This document shows, in pieces, positions 22,241-34,190 of a stretch of 64,000 nucleotides of DNA. Origin of the DNA: Chrysemys picta bellii (lineage: Eukaryota; Chordata; Testudines; Emydidae); NCBI RefSeq assembly GCF_011386835.1, contig NC_088791.1, positions 27,998,998 through 28,062,997 of the forward strand, in the 5' to 3' direction. Under the pieces are notes generated by a model that did no database searches, was not told the origin of the DNA, and was given only the letters and a program-made list of their open reading frames with translations. The stretch's first letter is position 1, and each line of letters starts with the position of its first letter. The position numbers were made by a program, and so were the translations under genes.

Positions 22241-23265
22241 TTTCCTCCCCATTTTGTTATAGCGGACTGGGGATCATGGTTGTCCTTTGAAATGTTTGCA
22301 ATGTGTAGCTGCTAACAGGGTCAGTGAGAGAAGGTCCCAAAATGTTGACAGCTTTATTACATGGTGATTACAGTAACTTTGTGTGTGAGAGAAGACTTGT
22401 ATGTCTCCCCTGCCTCACCATCCCATTAAGCCATTAACTGGCACTGTAGAAGCCATTACCATGTAAGGAATTTCTCCTTGATGTCTCCTTTCCTATGCTG
22501 CTGTACACAGGTCAGAAGCAACAGCTATATGGCCCGAGGTGCACACTGAGCTGGGGCCCTCATTCCCACTACCAACCCCTAGCTAGGACTCCTAACCCTG
22601 CTTCAGTCAGCCTTCCCCAGACATAACCCAGGTATACCCAAGTCCATCCTTCCTCAAACCCAGGCCAGTCCCCCACACACTCTGGCCAGCCCACACCCCA
22701 CACCCAGGGGTGATGTGTTCCCTATTCATTTTCTGGATTTCAGATGTTTAAATATGTGTTATCTTCAGTCCCCTGACCCTAGATCCCAGCTCACATGGAG
22801 GGGTAGAGAGAGGAGCTCACACACTCTAAGAGGAGCAGGGTTCCTCAGATCTCAAAACACACAGCAGGCAGGAAGTGGGATTGAGACCCTCGCAGAGGGG
22901 TAGGACCCGCCCCCCCCCAGATCACAGTACACACACACGGGGAGAATTCCAGGCTGACAAGGCCCCCCACCCCTGAATACCCAACTTCCTCTGCTACTCC
23001 TCCCACTCCCCCAGCCTCTCCCTTCCCTCTCCCCCAGCCTCTCCCCCTTATCTCAACCCCTAACCCCTCTTCCCACTGCTACTACACATTCCCATGTATC
23101 CCCTTTGCCATAAGACCCCTATTTGTTGCTGCAAACTCAAACCCTTCTCCTGCACCCAATCACTCTACTCCTCCCAAGGAACATTCACATGTGTAATTTT
23201 CCTTTTTAAAAACAGTTTCAGCACCTTCTGAATATTCTGCAGCACTCAGATTATGTTTCTCCAAT

Positions 23266-23299
<34 letters not shown>

Positions 23300-23765
23300 G
23301 TGACAAAGTCAGATTTTTCCCAAATGTTCAGTTTATTCTCAAATTTTTGCCAGAATGTGCCAACTTCATGAAATGCTCTTGTTTCGGGGGGCTGTATCTC
23401 AGGAATACATTACTCAGTAACCCCACATTTGGATCACTAACCGTATCACATACAATCCATGAGGCATACATTTCAAGACAATCTGTTTAAGCACATGGAA
23501 ATAAACTAAGTGCCCTATAATTCTTCAAAAATCTAAAGATGCCACAATATAATGTAGGCTTTAATGAGGTGACTACATACTGTTTCTCAAATACAAAATC
23601 CTCTAAAGTTGTAGAAAATTGTAACTTGTTATTCTTTTCTGCTCATGTTCATTGTCCTATGAACCCTGTATATCTTTATTTACATTTTATATAATATACT
23701 CACTCTGTTATTTTAATAGTCTTGCAGTATATAAATACCATACATTTTCTTTTCAACTATCAGCC
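22241..23765. other. Non-coding stretch with C-rich centre
   Basis: Positions 22540-23160 are C-rich with repeated CCCCAG/CCTCTCCC wording, then AT-rich. No termini or exon structure were recognised. Confidence 0.4.
23270..23298. repeat. (CA)n microsatellite
   Basis: An uninterrupted CA dinucleotide run of about 14 units. Confidence 0.95.
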
Positions 23766-24433
23766 TGTAGCGGGGTGGTTACCTCGCTGCTGCCTGAGGG
23801 GTTTAAAACAGCCCTGGCAGAGGGCTGGGGCAAAGGGAAAAGCTACTGGGCTGATTGGGGAAGTAGCCACAGCTGGGCCACGCCCCAATGAGGCCCCAGC
23901 TGGGCCTATATAAGAGGCAGGGAGCCAGGCACTCAAGAGTCTCTCTCTGTGTTCAGGAAGAGAAGGGCCTGGCTGCAGAGAGCTTGACACAGGGTACCTG
24001 AGTGGCGCAGGGCTGGGGAGCTCCAGCCTGGATAGCCCCAGGCTGTGGCCTAGTAGGAGGCCAAGGGGTACTGGGGGTTGCAGAGGGCAGCCCATGGGTA
24101 GGCCAAGGCAGCAGGTCCAAACCCAACCTTGCCTGTGATGAGTGGCCTATCTGCCCCAGGAAATGGGGACTAGTTGGAGACTGGCAGTGGCCTTATTCTG
24201 AGGTGAGGTAGGGATAGTGGGTGGGGGTTCCCCAGGGAGAGGAGACCCTAGTACAGAGGGGTGTACTGCCAGGGGGCAGCACCCCAGATACAAGGGCACC
24301 AGAGTCTGGGAGGGACATGGGGCCAGAGGACAGGTGGATCACCAGCCTGCAGGGGGTGCTCCAGGATGCTGGAAGAGCTAATTCCCTGGATGACCAGTAG
24401 GAGGTGCCACAGGGGTGAGTCCACTCCTCTACA
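23766..24433 (+). mobile_element. Solo LTR with TATA box and 5-bp TSD
   Basis: Starts TGTAGCGGGGTGG and ends CACTCCTCTACA, giving TG...CA ends with an imperfect inverted repeat. CAGCC flanks both sides (23761-23765, 24434-24438). A TATA box (CTATATAAG, 23906-23914) lies early in the unit, so the strand is plus. No AATAAA is obvious. The 668-bp unit has no genes. Confidence 0.85.
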
Positions 24434-24438
24434 CAGCC

Positions 24439-25638
24439 TTTTCAGCACAGCATTCTTAGATATAATTCAAAAAATGAGGCAATAAAGTATAAGACTAGTT
24501 TATTTTGGGTATACATATGTTGGCATATATAGGTCATGTACATTTGCAACAAATTAGCTTAATAGTTAATGTCCCATCACCTGAAGTACCTATCACACTA
24601 TAGCCCATTTATAGTTCAAATATTCTTCCAAAGATTCCTGGTTTATTTTTTTATTTTCCTAATGACAATCATATGCCTGATCTATTATAACGGGGTTTTC
24701 AAGCCACAGTTTACCCTATGATGGTAGCAACATGAAAAGGCATAGATATAGTAGATTTACGATTTCTGCTCCATCATAGCCCGTAGAAGGTATCTTTATC
24801 TAGGTATCAAAGTATCCAAGTATCTTATAAAATAAGTTTAGCTTTTGTTCTATTAAGAAGGCTGCAAGAAGAGGTTGAGTCCTGGAAGTATATATAATCT
24901 GCATGCTTGCAGGGTGAGGAAGATTGGCCCAAATACTGTAGCTTATGCTCTGACGTGCACTGCATGAGGCGGTCAGATATTTTAAACTTAAAATCTGTAC
25001 TAATTGAGGACAAATGACAGATTCAGATATGTTTAAAGGTCTGTACTAAGAGGGATCGGAAGGAAGTTTATAGAAAATTACTATGATGAGAACAGGAGGT
25101 GGTAAGTACTATAAATAAAAGGGCAATAGTCTAGCAAAATAGCATGAAAAGGGTTCAAATACTGTTCATTTAATGTCTGTTCTTACAACATTATTCATTC
25201 ATTATTCAAGGTATCACTAAAAGATGACTACCTGTTTTGCATCATCTGGCCTAGAAGACAGGTGGAGAGATTCTAATGTTCTAGATTCTGGATTAAACTT
25301 TTTCCTAATTATTGCCATCTTGGTTTCAACAGTAATGATGTAAGAATGTATAAGTGATTCTACACATTTTATCAGATGCCAGCATTTTCCTTGTCTTTTT
25401 CATTACTCTTGCAACTTCACATATTAGGACCAAATGCAGAAACAACAACAAAAATCAAAAGCAACTATTGGAAATTAAGAGGAAACAGAGATAAAGGCAT
25501 TAATGCCTCGTCTATAATTAAAAATTGGAGTTGCCTAGCTACATCATTCAGATGTATGAAAAATTCAAATCCCAGAGCGCTGTAGTTAACTTGACCTAAC
25601 CCCACTACAGACACTAGAGAAAGCCTCTATATGGCCTT
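24439..25638. other. Non-coding stretch, no recognised gene
   Basis: AT-rich sequence with a short repeated clause (GGTATCTTTATCTAGGTATC / AAAGTATCCAAGTATC near 24787-24820). No exon or repeat family recognised. Confidence 0.4.
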
Positions 25639-25907
25639 AGGCCACGTCTGCACTATAGCCACTGTAGTTCAGTCACTGTAGTTAATCTGTCTCTCCGAGT
25701 GGCGGTAGCCAGATCAAATTCTTCCAGATTAGGGTGGTTTAACTATCACACTCAGTGTGAATAGTGGGTTGCAACACACTTGTATTTTTATGTCTGATTT
25801 TGTAAGCAAGTAGTTTTTAAGTGAAGTGAAACTTGTGGGTATGCAAGACAAATCAGACTCCTGAAAGGGGTACAATAGTTTGGACAGGCTGAGAGCCACT
25901 GGGTTAA
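25639..25907. mobile_element. DNA-transposon fragments (two)
   Basis: From 25639, GGCCACGTCTGCACTATAGCC resembles the GGCTTGTCTACACTA-type end seen at 31884 and 45279. From about 25770 to 25907, an inverted, truncated relative of the hAT at 1469-1851 is present (TTTTTAAGTGAAGTGAAACT, then TGAGAGCCACTG). Neither is complete. Confidence 0.5.
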
Positions 25908-27290
25908 ACTACTTGTCAATGTCCTTATTTAAAAAAAAAAAATCTGAACTAAAACACGTGCAACAGAAACGTTCAGTACAGAAAAAAATTACTCTTGTTC
26001 ATATTCAATATGAGCTAAAGGAGTCATGATTCCCTGCATCCAAACTGTATCTTCTGTTCATTGCCTGAGAAAAACAAAAATATAGCACACAAAGGAATGT
26101 CTTGTCATTGCAGTCACCAAACAGAGAATCTGACTTTCCTGATCTTGCTTCTCAGCTGTGCTGTATATTAAGTAAGCTGCCAATGATAGGTAAGGCCTCA
26201 TCCTGCCACAACCACCATGGGGGAGCACTTACTACTTGAGCAGTCCCACAGACTTCAATGACAGAACACATGGTAGTAAGCATTACTTTCCATAATAAGT
26301 ATCTGTAGCATCAGCCACATGTTCCTAAATAGTTATGGATAACTTACTTAGATATTTAAATACAATGTTTTTACGTTACCTGGTTCTTCAAACATCTATT
26401 ATAAAGTGTTTACATTTTCATTAACATTTACATTTCCTGTTATAAAAAGTTTGTCTTTAAGCCATTGCTTCCCTGTGTGTTGTTTAACCCTTTCCTAATT
26501 GGAATGCTAAAACAAATACCATCATACAAGAAAGCGATGTTAAAACCCATTAAAGGTTTGCACACATATTTCAGAGCATAAATCAAAATACTCTTGTCCA
26601 TTCAATGAGTAGAAATACATATAGCGAGTTTGACATTTCCCCTACACCACTTTTTAGAGAGCCTGCTTCCTCGATCACAATAAAAAAAAAACGGATGCAA
26701 AGTGTTTGTTTCTGTTTTCTTCAAAACTTTGTTCTACTGTCACATTTTATTCAATAGAGCTTTAGTTCCTTTTGAAAGAATTTTTAAAAATTGATATGTT
26801 GCCACCTGGTGGTTTATTTCAATATTATTAAGCATTCTAATAACCAAAAATGCTAACATCATTGACTTTACAGAGGAGCATCTTAAAGGAGGCAAACATT
26901 TTTTGTAATGTTCTTTTCTGATCTGAACAACATAACTAACAAAGGTACTTTAGCAGGAAATGCTGAAGTATTTAAACCTAAAGAAGTACGCTCCACTTCA
27001 AGTAAAAAAACTTCTTCCTGTGGGCAAGCAGAATAAGGACATAATTTGATAAAATTATTGAAAAAAATCATTAAGGCTAGGCAGTAACCTAGTCTTGAAT
27101 GGGTTTCCAGAACTACAGTATGTTCAACACATTACCAGACATAACAACTCTCACAAATTTATTGCAAGAGATGTAATTTCTAAGTAAAATTAAGCCTCAC
27201 TCGTGATCTTGTGCTACAACTCAAAAAAACCCCAAAACCCTTACATTTAAGAGTTCTCTCGCGAGAATTTTACTTTTCATTTTACTTAGA
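25908..27290. other. Non-coding stretch, no recognised gene
   Basis: AT-rich. A minus-strand frame at 26883-27071 has no domain. Nothing splice-flanked was convincing. Confidence 0.4.
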
Positions 27291-27740
27291 TATCACTGGC
27301 CGCCCCAGGTGGCCGGGGCTCCCACTGTCAGCCTCCCCTGTCCCCGCTGCTGGGGACTGAGAGCCAGAGCCCTGCCACCCGGGGCTCTGGCTAACAGCCC
27401 TAACCAGCTGCTCTCCCACCAGCCTAGGAAGTGGGAGAGGGACCCCACTGCAGCCCCCTCCTGCAGGCCTTGGGAGAGTGAAGAACCCTAAGAGGAGCAG
27501 AGGTGAGGCTGGGGGGCTGAAGTGGGTGGAGTGAGTGCAGGGAGGATGAACTGAGGGCAGTGGGGGTTGATGGAGTAGGGAGGCTGAACTGATGGGGTAG
27601 TGATGATATGGGCTAGCGGACTGAACTGAGGGGAGGGGCTGAATTGAGGGGGGTTGGGTGGGGATAGAACTGATGGGGGACTGGAAGACAGGCTTAATTG
27701 CTGGCCAGGAGATGGACTGATGTGGGGGTGAGAGCTCCTG
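27291..27740. repeat. GC-rich block with degenerate GGGCTGAACTGA repeats
   Basis: Repeated clauses such as GGAGGATGAACTGAGGG, GGAGGCTGAACTGATGG and GGGGCTGAATTGAGGG recur at irregular spacing, a degenerate minisatellite. The 154-codon proline-rich minus frame here is a by-product of these repeats. Confidence 0.5.
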
Positions 27741-28572
27741 CAACAAGGGCCAATATTACCTTATATAGTACATATGGGAGGGTGGCCAACACTAATTGTA
27801 ACATGCACATACCTTGGGGATGGGCAAAGGGAGTTCAAATATCAAGAGACTGACCTAAAAGTTGGCAATACTACAGTAACTCCTCACTTAAAGTTGTCCC
27901 GGTTAAAGTTGTTTCGTTGTTACGTTGCTGATCAATTACGGAACATGCTCGTTTAAAGTTGTGCAATGCTCCCTTCTAACATCGTTTGGCAGCCGTCTGC
28001 TTTGTCCACTGCTTGCAGGAAGAGCAGCCTGTTGCAGCTAGCTGGTGGGGACTTGGAACCAGGGTGAACCCTATCAGTTCCCCGCTCCCCTAAGTTTCCT
28101 GCGCAGCAGCTGCCAGCAGGCTACCAATTGCAGCTATCCCTCCCCCCGCTGCCATGTGCTGCTCCTGCCCTCTGCCTTGGAGCTGCTCCCCGAGCCTCCT
28201 GCTTGCTGTGCGGGGTGGAGAGGGGGAATAATGTCAGGGTGTCCCCCTCCCCCCTGCTCCTACATCCCACTTACCCCTTCTTCTCATATAGAGCAGCGTG
28301 GGGACAGTGAGGGAGAGAGAGCCTGAGGCAGCAGCTGCTCTCTCAACTTCCTGATCCACTTAAAAAGACAATGCACTTAAGAGTGGATCAGCTTACTAAA
28401 AGGGGCAGGGTGCATTTCTCTCTCTCTCCCACACACAAGGTGTATATCTGTCTCTGTCTGCTCTATCTCCCTCCCCTGAATTCCTGCTGCCTTATAGAAT
28501 GTGAGGCTACATTAACAACAATGTATTAACCCTTGAGGGCTCAGCTGAGTGCTAGTTCATCATTTAGCAAAG

Positions 28573-28786
28573 TTTCAGAGTAACAGCCGTGTTAGTCTGT
28601 ATCCGCAAAAAGAAGAACAGGAGTACTTGTGGCACCTTAGAGACTAACAAATTTATTAGAGCATAAGCTTTCGTGGACTACAGCCCACTTCTTCGGATGC
28701 ATCCGAAGAAGTGGGCTGTAGTCCACGAAAGCTTATGCTCTAATAAATTTGTTAGTCTCTAAGGTGCCATAAGTACTCCTGTTCTT
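28573..28786. mobile_element. Palindromic PLE-tail insertion A, 12-bp TSD
   Basis: The PLE tail runs inward on the minus strand (from TTTCAGAGTAACAGCCG) and then outward on the plus strand, meeting at GGATGCATCC (about 28696-28705). CATTTAGCAAAG flanks both sides (28561-28572, 28787-28798). The left arm has the full 3' terminus; the right arm stops at CTCCTGTTCTT. No protein sequence is present. This inserted after the neighbouring hAT, whose left edge lies inside the duplicated target. Confidence 0.88.
28703..28740 (+). ncRNA. Hammerhead-like motif in palindrome A
   Basis: CCGAAGA, extra A, hairpin GTGGGC-TGTA-GTCCAC, GAAA, GC-TTAT-GC, TC; predicted cut before TAATAAATTTG at 28741. U4 is C as in copies at 1119 and 37806. 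An inverted copy of the motif lies in the left arm. Confidence 0.5.
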
Positions 28787-28795
28787 CATTTAGCA

Positions 28796-29019
28796 AAGGG
28801 TTCTCAAACTGGGAGTCGGGACCCCTCAGGGGGTCATGAGGTTATTACATGGGGGGTCGCGAGCTGTCAGCCTCCATCCCAAACCCTGCTTTGCCTCCAG
28901 CATTTATAATGGTGTTAAATATATAAAAAAGTATTTTTAATTTCAATGGGGGGGGGGGGTCGCAGTCAGAGGCTTGCTATGTGAAAGGGATCACCAGTAC
29001 AAAAGTTTGAGAACCACTG
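28796..29019. mobile_element. hAT-type MITE with 8-bp TSD
   Basis: The ends AAGGGTTCTCAAACTGGG and CAAAAGTTTGAGAACCACTG are inverted repeats (CAGTGGTTCTCAAACTTT type). ATTTAGCA flanks both sides (28788-28795, 29020-29027). A G-run occurs near 28951. Confidence 0.85.
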
Positions 29020-29130
29020 ATTTAGCAGCAAGGCATTCCCTGGGAAATATCCCACCCTCTTACTTCACCACCTCAACCAAGCTTCACAATCATAGCTGTG
29101 AACAGTATTAAATTGTTTGTTTAAAACGGA

Positions 29131-29133
29131 GTG

Positions 29134-29168
<35 letters not shown>
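29131..29168. repeat. (GT)n microsatellite
   Basis: An uninterrupted GT dinucleotide run inside the Tigger-like element. Confidence 0.95.
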
Positions 29169-29327
29169 TAGTTTTTTGTCTGGTGAAAAACATTTTCCTG
29201 GAACCTAACCCCCCCACCCTCCATTTACATTAATTCTTATGGGGAAATTGGATTTGCTTAACATCGTTTAGCTTAAAGTTGCATTTTTCAGGAACATAAC
29301 TACAACTTTAAGTGAGGAGTTACTGTA

Positions 29328-31883
29328 CCTTACCCTCTGACCAGGCTGGGGGCAAAAATTGTATTGGGTGAAAAAGTTATTAAAATTTTATTTATTTTAT
29401 TTCTTAGAACAGCCTTTCTTGTAGTGTAGGCAGGGCATGTGTGCATCTGAGGAGTCTACTTTTTGTCTTCAGTTTGTCCAAACAACCACCAATTACACAG
29501 CTGTACTCAACAGCAAACCTTGCAAGGCTGGTTCTGTAGTGGACTCCTTAGCAGCCTAGGGCCAAAATCCATAGATAATCCACCTTGACCAATCCCTGCC
29601 CTGAAAAATTTACACTCCTCTCCAAAAAAACAAGATAGAATATGGAGCTATATATCTTATGCAATGCAAAAGAGGAACAAATGTAAAGATAGTTTTGCTA
29701 GCAATTTTGGTTACATAACTGAAGAGTAAAAATAAATCAGAAAATGATTTCTTAATATTTATGAGGTTTTAAAATTGCCTTGTGGCTGCTCCTACAAACA
29801 GTCCTTTTCATTCTGATCCACATCACACACAATTATAGCTAAAGAGTATTGTTTCTGTTGACTTCATTGTTTACTCTCTAGTTGAAGTTACCTCTGCTTT
29901 TGGTATCTCTTGGTAACCAAGAAAATTATGTGGTATTTAAAAGGTACACAGCTGATTGCATAGACTGGGTGGCGCACTCCATTACCTTTATCCCTTTTTA
30001 ATGTCCCTTTGTGTAGGGATTGGTTGACAGAACAGATATTTTAGTTACATTTTGTTCATCAAAAAATAAGAAATCTTGTTTTCCATGTTTGTTTCCACAA
30101 AGAAATAAACAATTTACAGGTTCCATCACTACCACACTTAAATAAAATCATGCAAGTAGAAAACCAGATACAAATAAATCCACAATAAACAAACCCACAG
30201 CCAGCATATTTCATCCAGTAGTTCTGGTATTAAACAGTGTTTCTTCTAGTGCTCAAATATAATTTTCATAATTTTTGAATATTTTGGGATTTACAGTATC
30301 TTGTAATTTGTGCATTATTTATTCTTATCTCTTTGGCATTGTCATAGCAGGTTTCTTATCTAGTAAGTGTGTTCTAGGGAATTCAACATACATTATGCAA
30401 AATGTACAAATTGGTAATACCACAAACCAGGTGAGTGACTGAATAAGTTATACACAAAGGTAGAAGAAATATTGCTATAAATATTTAAATCAGAATATTC
30501 TAAATAATCCATCACATGCTTGTTATCTTTAAAAATGAATGCTATACTGAGACCTAACTGGATATGAATAATCAAAAAAAACATTTTTCACTGTTCTGTA
30601 AACAGATGTATGGATCATACTGTCTATAGTTTAAGCAATCTTTGTATAAAATGCCTGAAAGTAGTGTTATAAAAGATATAACCAACTTTACAGAATTTAT
30701 TTCTAGAATGAAAATAAAGTATTTTAAACCATACAGTTAACTTGCTATTTAAATACAATTTCAATTCTCTTCTAGAGAAAGATTACTATTCAGTATGCAA
30801 TGCAACATAGCTTTGTCCACTCTGAATATAAACGCGTCTCGTGCTTTGTATACCAATACAGATTCAAACAAAGAATGTTTTCTTATGAGAATGAACACAA
30901 ATTTTCTAATCAAGTTCTATATAACTACTTTATATGTGAAAATAAATCCAAAAGCCATTGCACAGACTATCAGCACTTTAACAAAGACTTTCAATCTATA
31001 AAGGACTTGACAAGACTAATTTACATCATATCTGAATGTCTTGTATTTTCCTACTCTATAGCATTGTAGGTGCCATCTGTGAACTAATTTTTTAAAAGTG
31101 AATATCAAAGTTAAGATCAAGTTGTTTTGTTTATCTTTTAAAATTTTTATATTTTCACATGAACTCATAAGTTGGCCTCCTGAAATTTCTTCTTTCCTTT
31201 CTAGTTGCAGAAAGAAATTCCATTCCCCTTGGCACCATTTCTGATTATGCTGTCATCCACTAGGCAGAAACAGCATTTACTATGGAGGAAAGTTCGGTCT
31301 GCAGTTAGATCAGCAAAGCTGTGTCATTCAAAATTATACCGATGGCATAGGCTTAGATAGTTGGAGTCTTGCGGGGGAGGAGGGGAGTGTTCAATCTCTT
31401 CCCCCATCCCCCCAAAAAGTGTAGACACTGTATTAATAAAGAAAACACTGAGTTTGGAATAGAAGCTTGTTTATCTCACTTTATTAAAAGCGCTCAAGTT
31501 TAGTCATGGTAAAACTACTCATTAAAGCAATATTCAACAACTATTATATTATTTTTAAGTCTAGCCCCCACCCCAAATAAAAAAAAGTTATCTATATCTC
31601 TGCTACAGTCAGCCTACTGGAAACTGGAAATCAGCTCCCTGTGGTCCCCAGAGGAAATCAGACCGTAGTCAGGGCCAGGAGCAAGCTCTTCTGCGCCACT
31701 TAAGGGAATCCAATCCAGTTGGCTGGAGGGGAAAAGCAGCCTGCTTTAAGCTCCCAAGTGCTTATGTCCCTGCTTGCTGGTGTTTTATAACAGAAAAAGA
31801 TGCATTAAAGGAGCTGGCAGATAAGGACTGGAGGCACTAACAAGAATGCTCTCTTCATCTCACCAATTCCTACAGGCTTCTCA
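29328..31883. other. Non-coding stretch, no recognised gene
   Basis: Long AT-rich sequence. Open frames of 60-90 codons (for example 30800-31069) lack domains, splice context and coding-like composition. Confidence 0.5.
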
Positions 31884-32178
31884 GGGCTAGTCTACACTAT
31901 CGTGCTACATCAGCACAGCTGCACCAATGCAGATGAGCTGGTGTAGTATATCTGGTGAAGATGCACTATGCCAACAGGAGCGCGCTCTCCCATCGGCATA
32001 ATTACTCCACCTCAACAAGAGGCAGAAGCTATGTCAATGGGAGAACATCTCCCACCAACATTGCATGGTGTAGACACCGCTTTTAGTCAATGTAACTTAT
32101 GTTGTTCAGGGTGGTGGCTTTTTCATACTCCTGAGCGACATAACTTACATTGACTTAAGCGGTACTGTAGACAAGCCC
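31884..32178. mobile_element. Non-autonomous DNA transposon with GGGCTAGTCTACAC ends
   Basis: The left GGGCTAGTCTACACTATCGT and the right ACTGTAGACAAGCCC are inverted repeats. Internal hairpin-forming words are common (CATCTCCCACC / GGGAGAACATC). The target duplication is not clear. Confidence 0.65.
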
Positions 32179-32179
32179 A

Positions 32180-33316
32180 AGATTCTCTTGGAAGTGCCAG
32201 GGGTCTGGTTCACACCTAGCACCCCAGCAGCAGACTGGCTGGCTGATTTTTTTTTATTTATTTATTGTTGCATGGAGCTAGAAGGAAAGCTTGTTTACAC
32301 TATGCACATCCCTCTTATAGGGAGCAAAAAGTCCCATATATACCAGTCTTTCTGGTCTTCTAACTGTAGAAGACTTTTACAGCAAGTGCTGCCTCCCCTT
32401 GCTGCTAATACAAGTTGAAATTTACAAAAAATTATACCTGTCATCAGCAGAAGAGAACAGGATGGTGGGAAAGGAAAGTTGTTTTTTCTCAAATACTGAC
32501 TGAACGGTTCCCAACAACCTTTACATTTTTTAAAAAGGAGGTTTCTCCATCACATCATCATCCACCTTCATAACTGGATCAACCTGTCTGTTTATCTGTG
32601 CACCCTCTACCACTCTGGGGTCATGCTGACCAGATGTCACCTCCCCCATTTAAATGCTGATCCAAAGTCAAGTGCACCCCATTTGTGAGTATTCACTCCT
32701 GGAGTCACATACCCTTCTCAGCATTATAGCAGCCAAGCCTCGTGTTTCTGCATCGATCCACACAGTGATCATGGATTTCCTTAAGACCTGGTGAGAGAAG
32801 CCTATTCAGTCCTGCCTTAAAAGTTGCCACTAGAATGCATATAAGAGCATATATCAAACAAAAAAACAACAGAAAAGAGTCACTCCTGGGACAAGTTCCA
32901 GTACTGCAACAAACAAAAGGAACTCAAGCAGAATTTTACAAAAAACACCAACAAGAGCTCCAGTAATGCCCCCAGTGCCTGCCCCTACTCTCACAAGCTG
33001 GACTGGATTTCTGTAAAAGAGAAACCCTGGTATTTTGTGGACAGCACCAAAGGTACCCAAGAGACTGAGTAACCCAACCTCCAACAAGGAGGAAATTTCC
33101 TTGGAAAGCCAGGATCTCACCCCTCACCAAGAGCCCAATGCAGACCCAAAGACAGAGACCGCATCAGATATCGTTCCCAAAACCCACATAGACACTTAGC
33201 AGGACAGTGTTGGGGACAGCATCTCTTCCAATAAATATTATGTGCTATAATACAACTGTATCGGAGGGTTAAACAGCTTTTCTTCTGAGTATTTGATGGC
33301 CACTATTATCTTGGGA
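32180..33316. other. Non-coding stretch, no recognised gene
   Basis: No repeat termini or exon structure recognised. The 88-codon minus frame at 32854-33120 is hydrophobic but shows no start context, splice sites or family match that I know. Confidence 0.35.
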
Positions 33317-33321
33317 GGATG

Positions 33322-33787
33322 TGTCAGGAGACTGGGTCATGGGTGGTCATGCCTAGTGGTCAAAGTCCAAATGCCAGAGCCAAGGGTCGAGGTACACTCT
33401 GAACCGAGGCCAAGGATCAGACCCGTAGTCAGTCCAGATGCCAGAGCCAAGGGTCAAGACAGAGTCAGAGCCTAGAGTCAGACTCAGATTACCTAGAGTC
33501 AGGGAAGGCAGAAAGCAGGACTGATCCCAAGACACAAGCAAGTCTGGGTGCGGGGCAGGGTCTCAGCTTGAGCAAGGCTGGGTGCAAGGCTTGGAGTAAA
33601 GTGAGCATAGGGAAGCAGAAAATCCATAGACATATGCATTGAGCAGCTGCTATCAACTGCAGCTGCTGGACTTAATAGCAAGCCACCTGACAGCCTTACC
33701 CAATCAGGTGGTTTTGCTGTGTTCCAGCAGTGCTCATTGGCTGTCTGACAACTGGACAGGCACAGCTGCAGGCCCTCATTCTTGACA
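33322..33787. mobile_element. Solo LTR-like unit, near-match 5-bp TSD
   Basis: Starts TGTCAGGAGACTGG and ends CATTCTTGACA, so TGTCA/TGACA close it. Flanks are GGATG (33317-33321) and GCATG (33788-33792), 4 of 5 identical. The 5' part has degenerate direct repeats around GCCAGAGCCAAGGGTC (near 33373 and 33441). No genes. Confidence 0.6.
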
Positions 33788-34139
33788 GCATGTGAACTGT
33801 TATTCCACTCACCCCTCCCCCATGCTCAAAATGGCATCCATGCCAGGGAGAATTTAAGATCTACCATGTTTATTTCTCTGATATATCAAATCCCCAACCA
33901 TTGGCAAATCTGGCACCTTCCCCGCCCCATGTTCCTCTCCCTCTTGCTTGACTGCCACTCCACTCTTTCCCTCTCATTCAAACTGGAAGCATGACAGGAG
34001 TTAAAAATCAAACACACTGGCATGCAGGCATGTTTACTGAAATGGAAAATGCTTTTTCTCTTACTGTATATAAAAAAGTACTTTGCTTTAGTTTGAGCAA
34101 TGTCCTGAGTCTTTAGCTACCGTATCATTTTATGAGGTA

Positions 34140-34190
34140 TAATAAATTTGTTAGTCTTTAAGGTGCCACAAGATTCCTCATTGTTTTTCC
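34140..34190 (+). mobile_element. Short PLE-tail fragment starting at predicted ribozyme cut
   Basis: TAATAAATTTGTTAGTCTTT, then AAGGTGCCACAAGATTCCTC and ATTGTTTTT, match the PLE tail. The match begins abruptly at the base predicted to follow hammerhead cleavage, with unrelated sequence before it. The 3' end fades after TTTTT. Confidence 0.75.

Larger units (their letters stand above)
27874..29325. mobile_element. Mariner/Tigger-like element with TA target, hosting two later insertions
   Basis: The left end CAGTAACTCCTCACTTAAAG and the right end CTTTAAGTGAGGAGTTACTG are inverted repeats directly flanked by TA on both sides (27872-27873, 29326-29327), the Tc1/mariner signature. It contains a PLE palindrome (28573-28786) and a hAT (28796-29019). 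No transposase frame is left. Confidence 0.85.

Noticed and set aside
31884..32178. 8-bp target duplication for this transposon
   Set aside because: CTTCTC/ATTCTC resemblance is offset from the element ends, so it does not qualify as a duplication.
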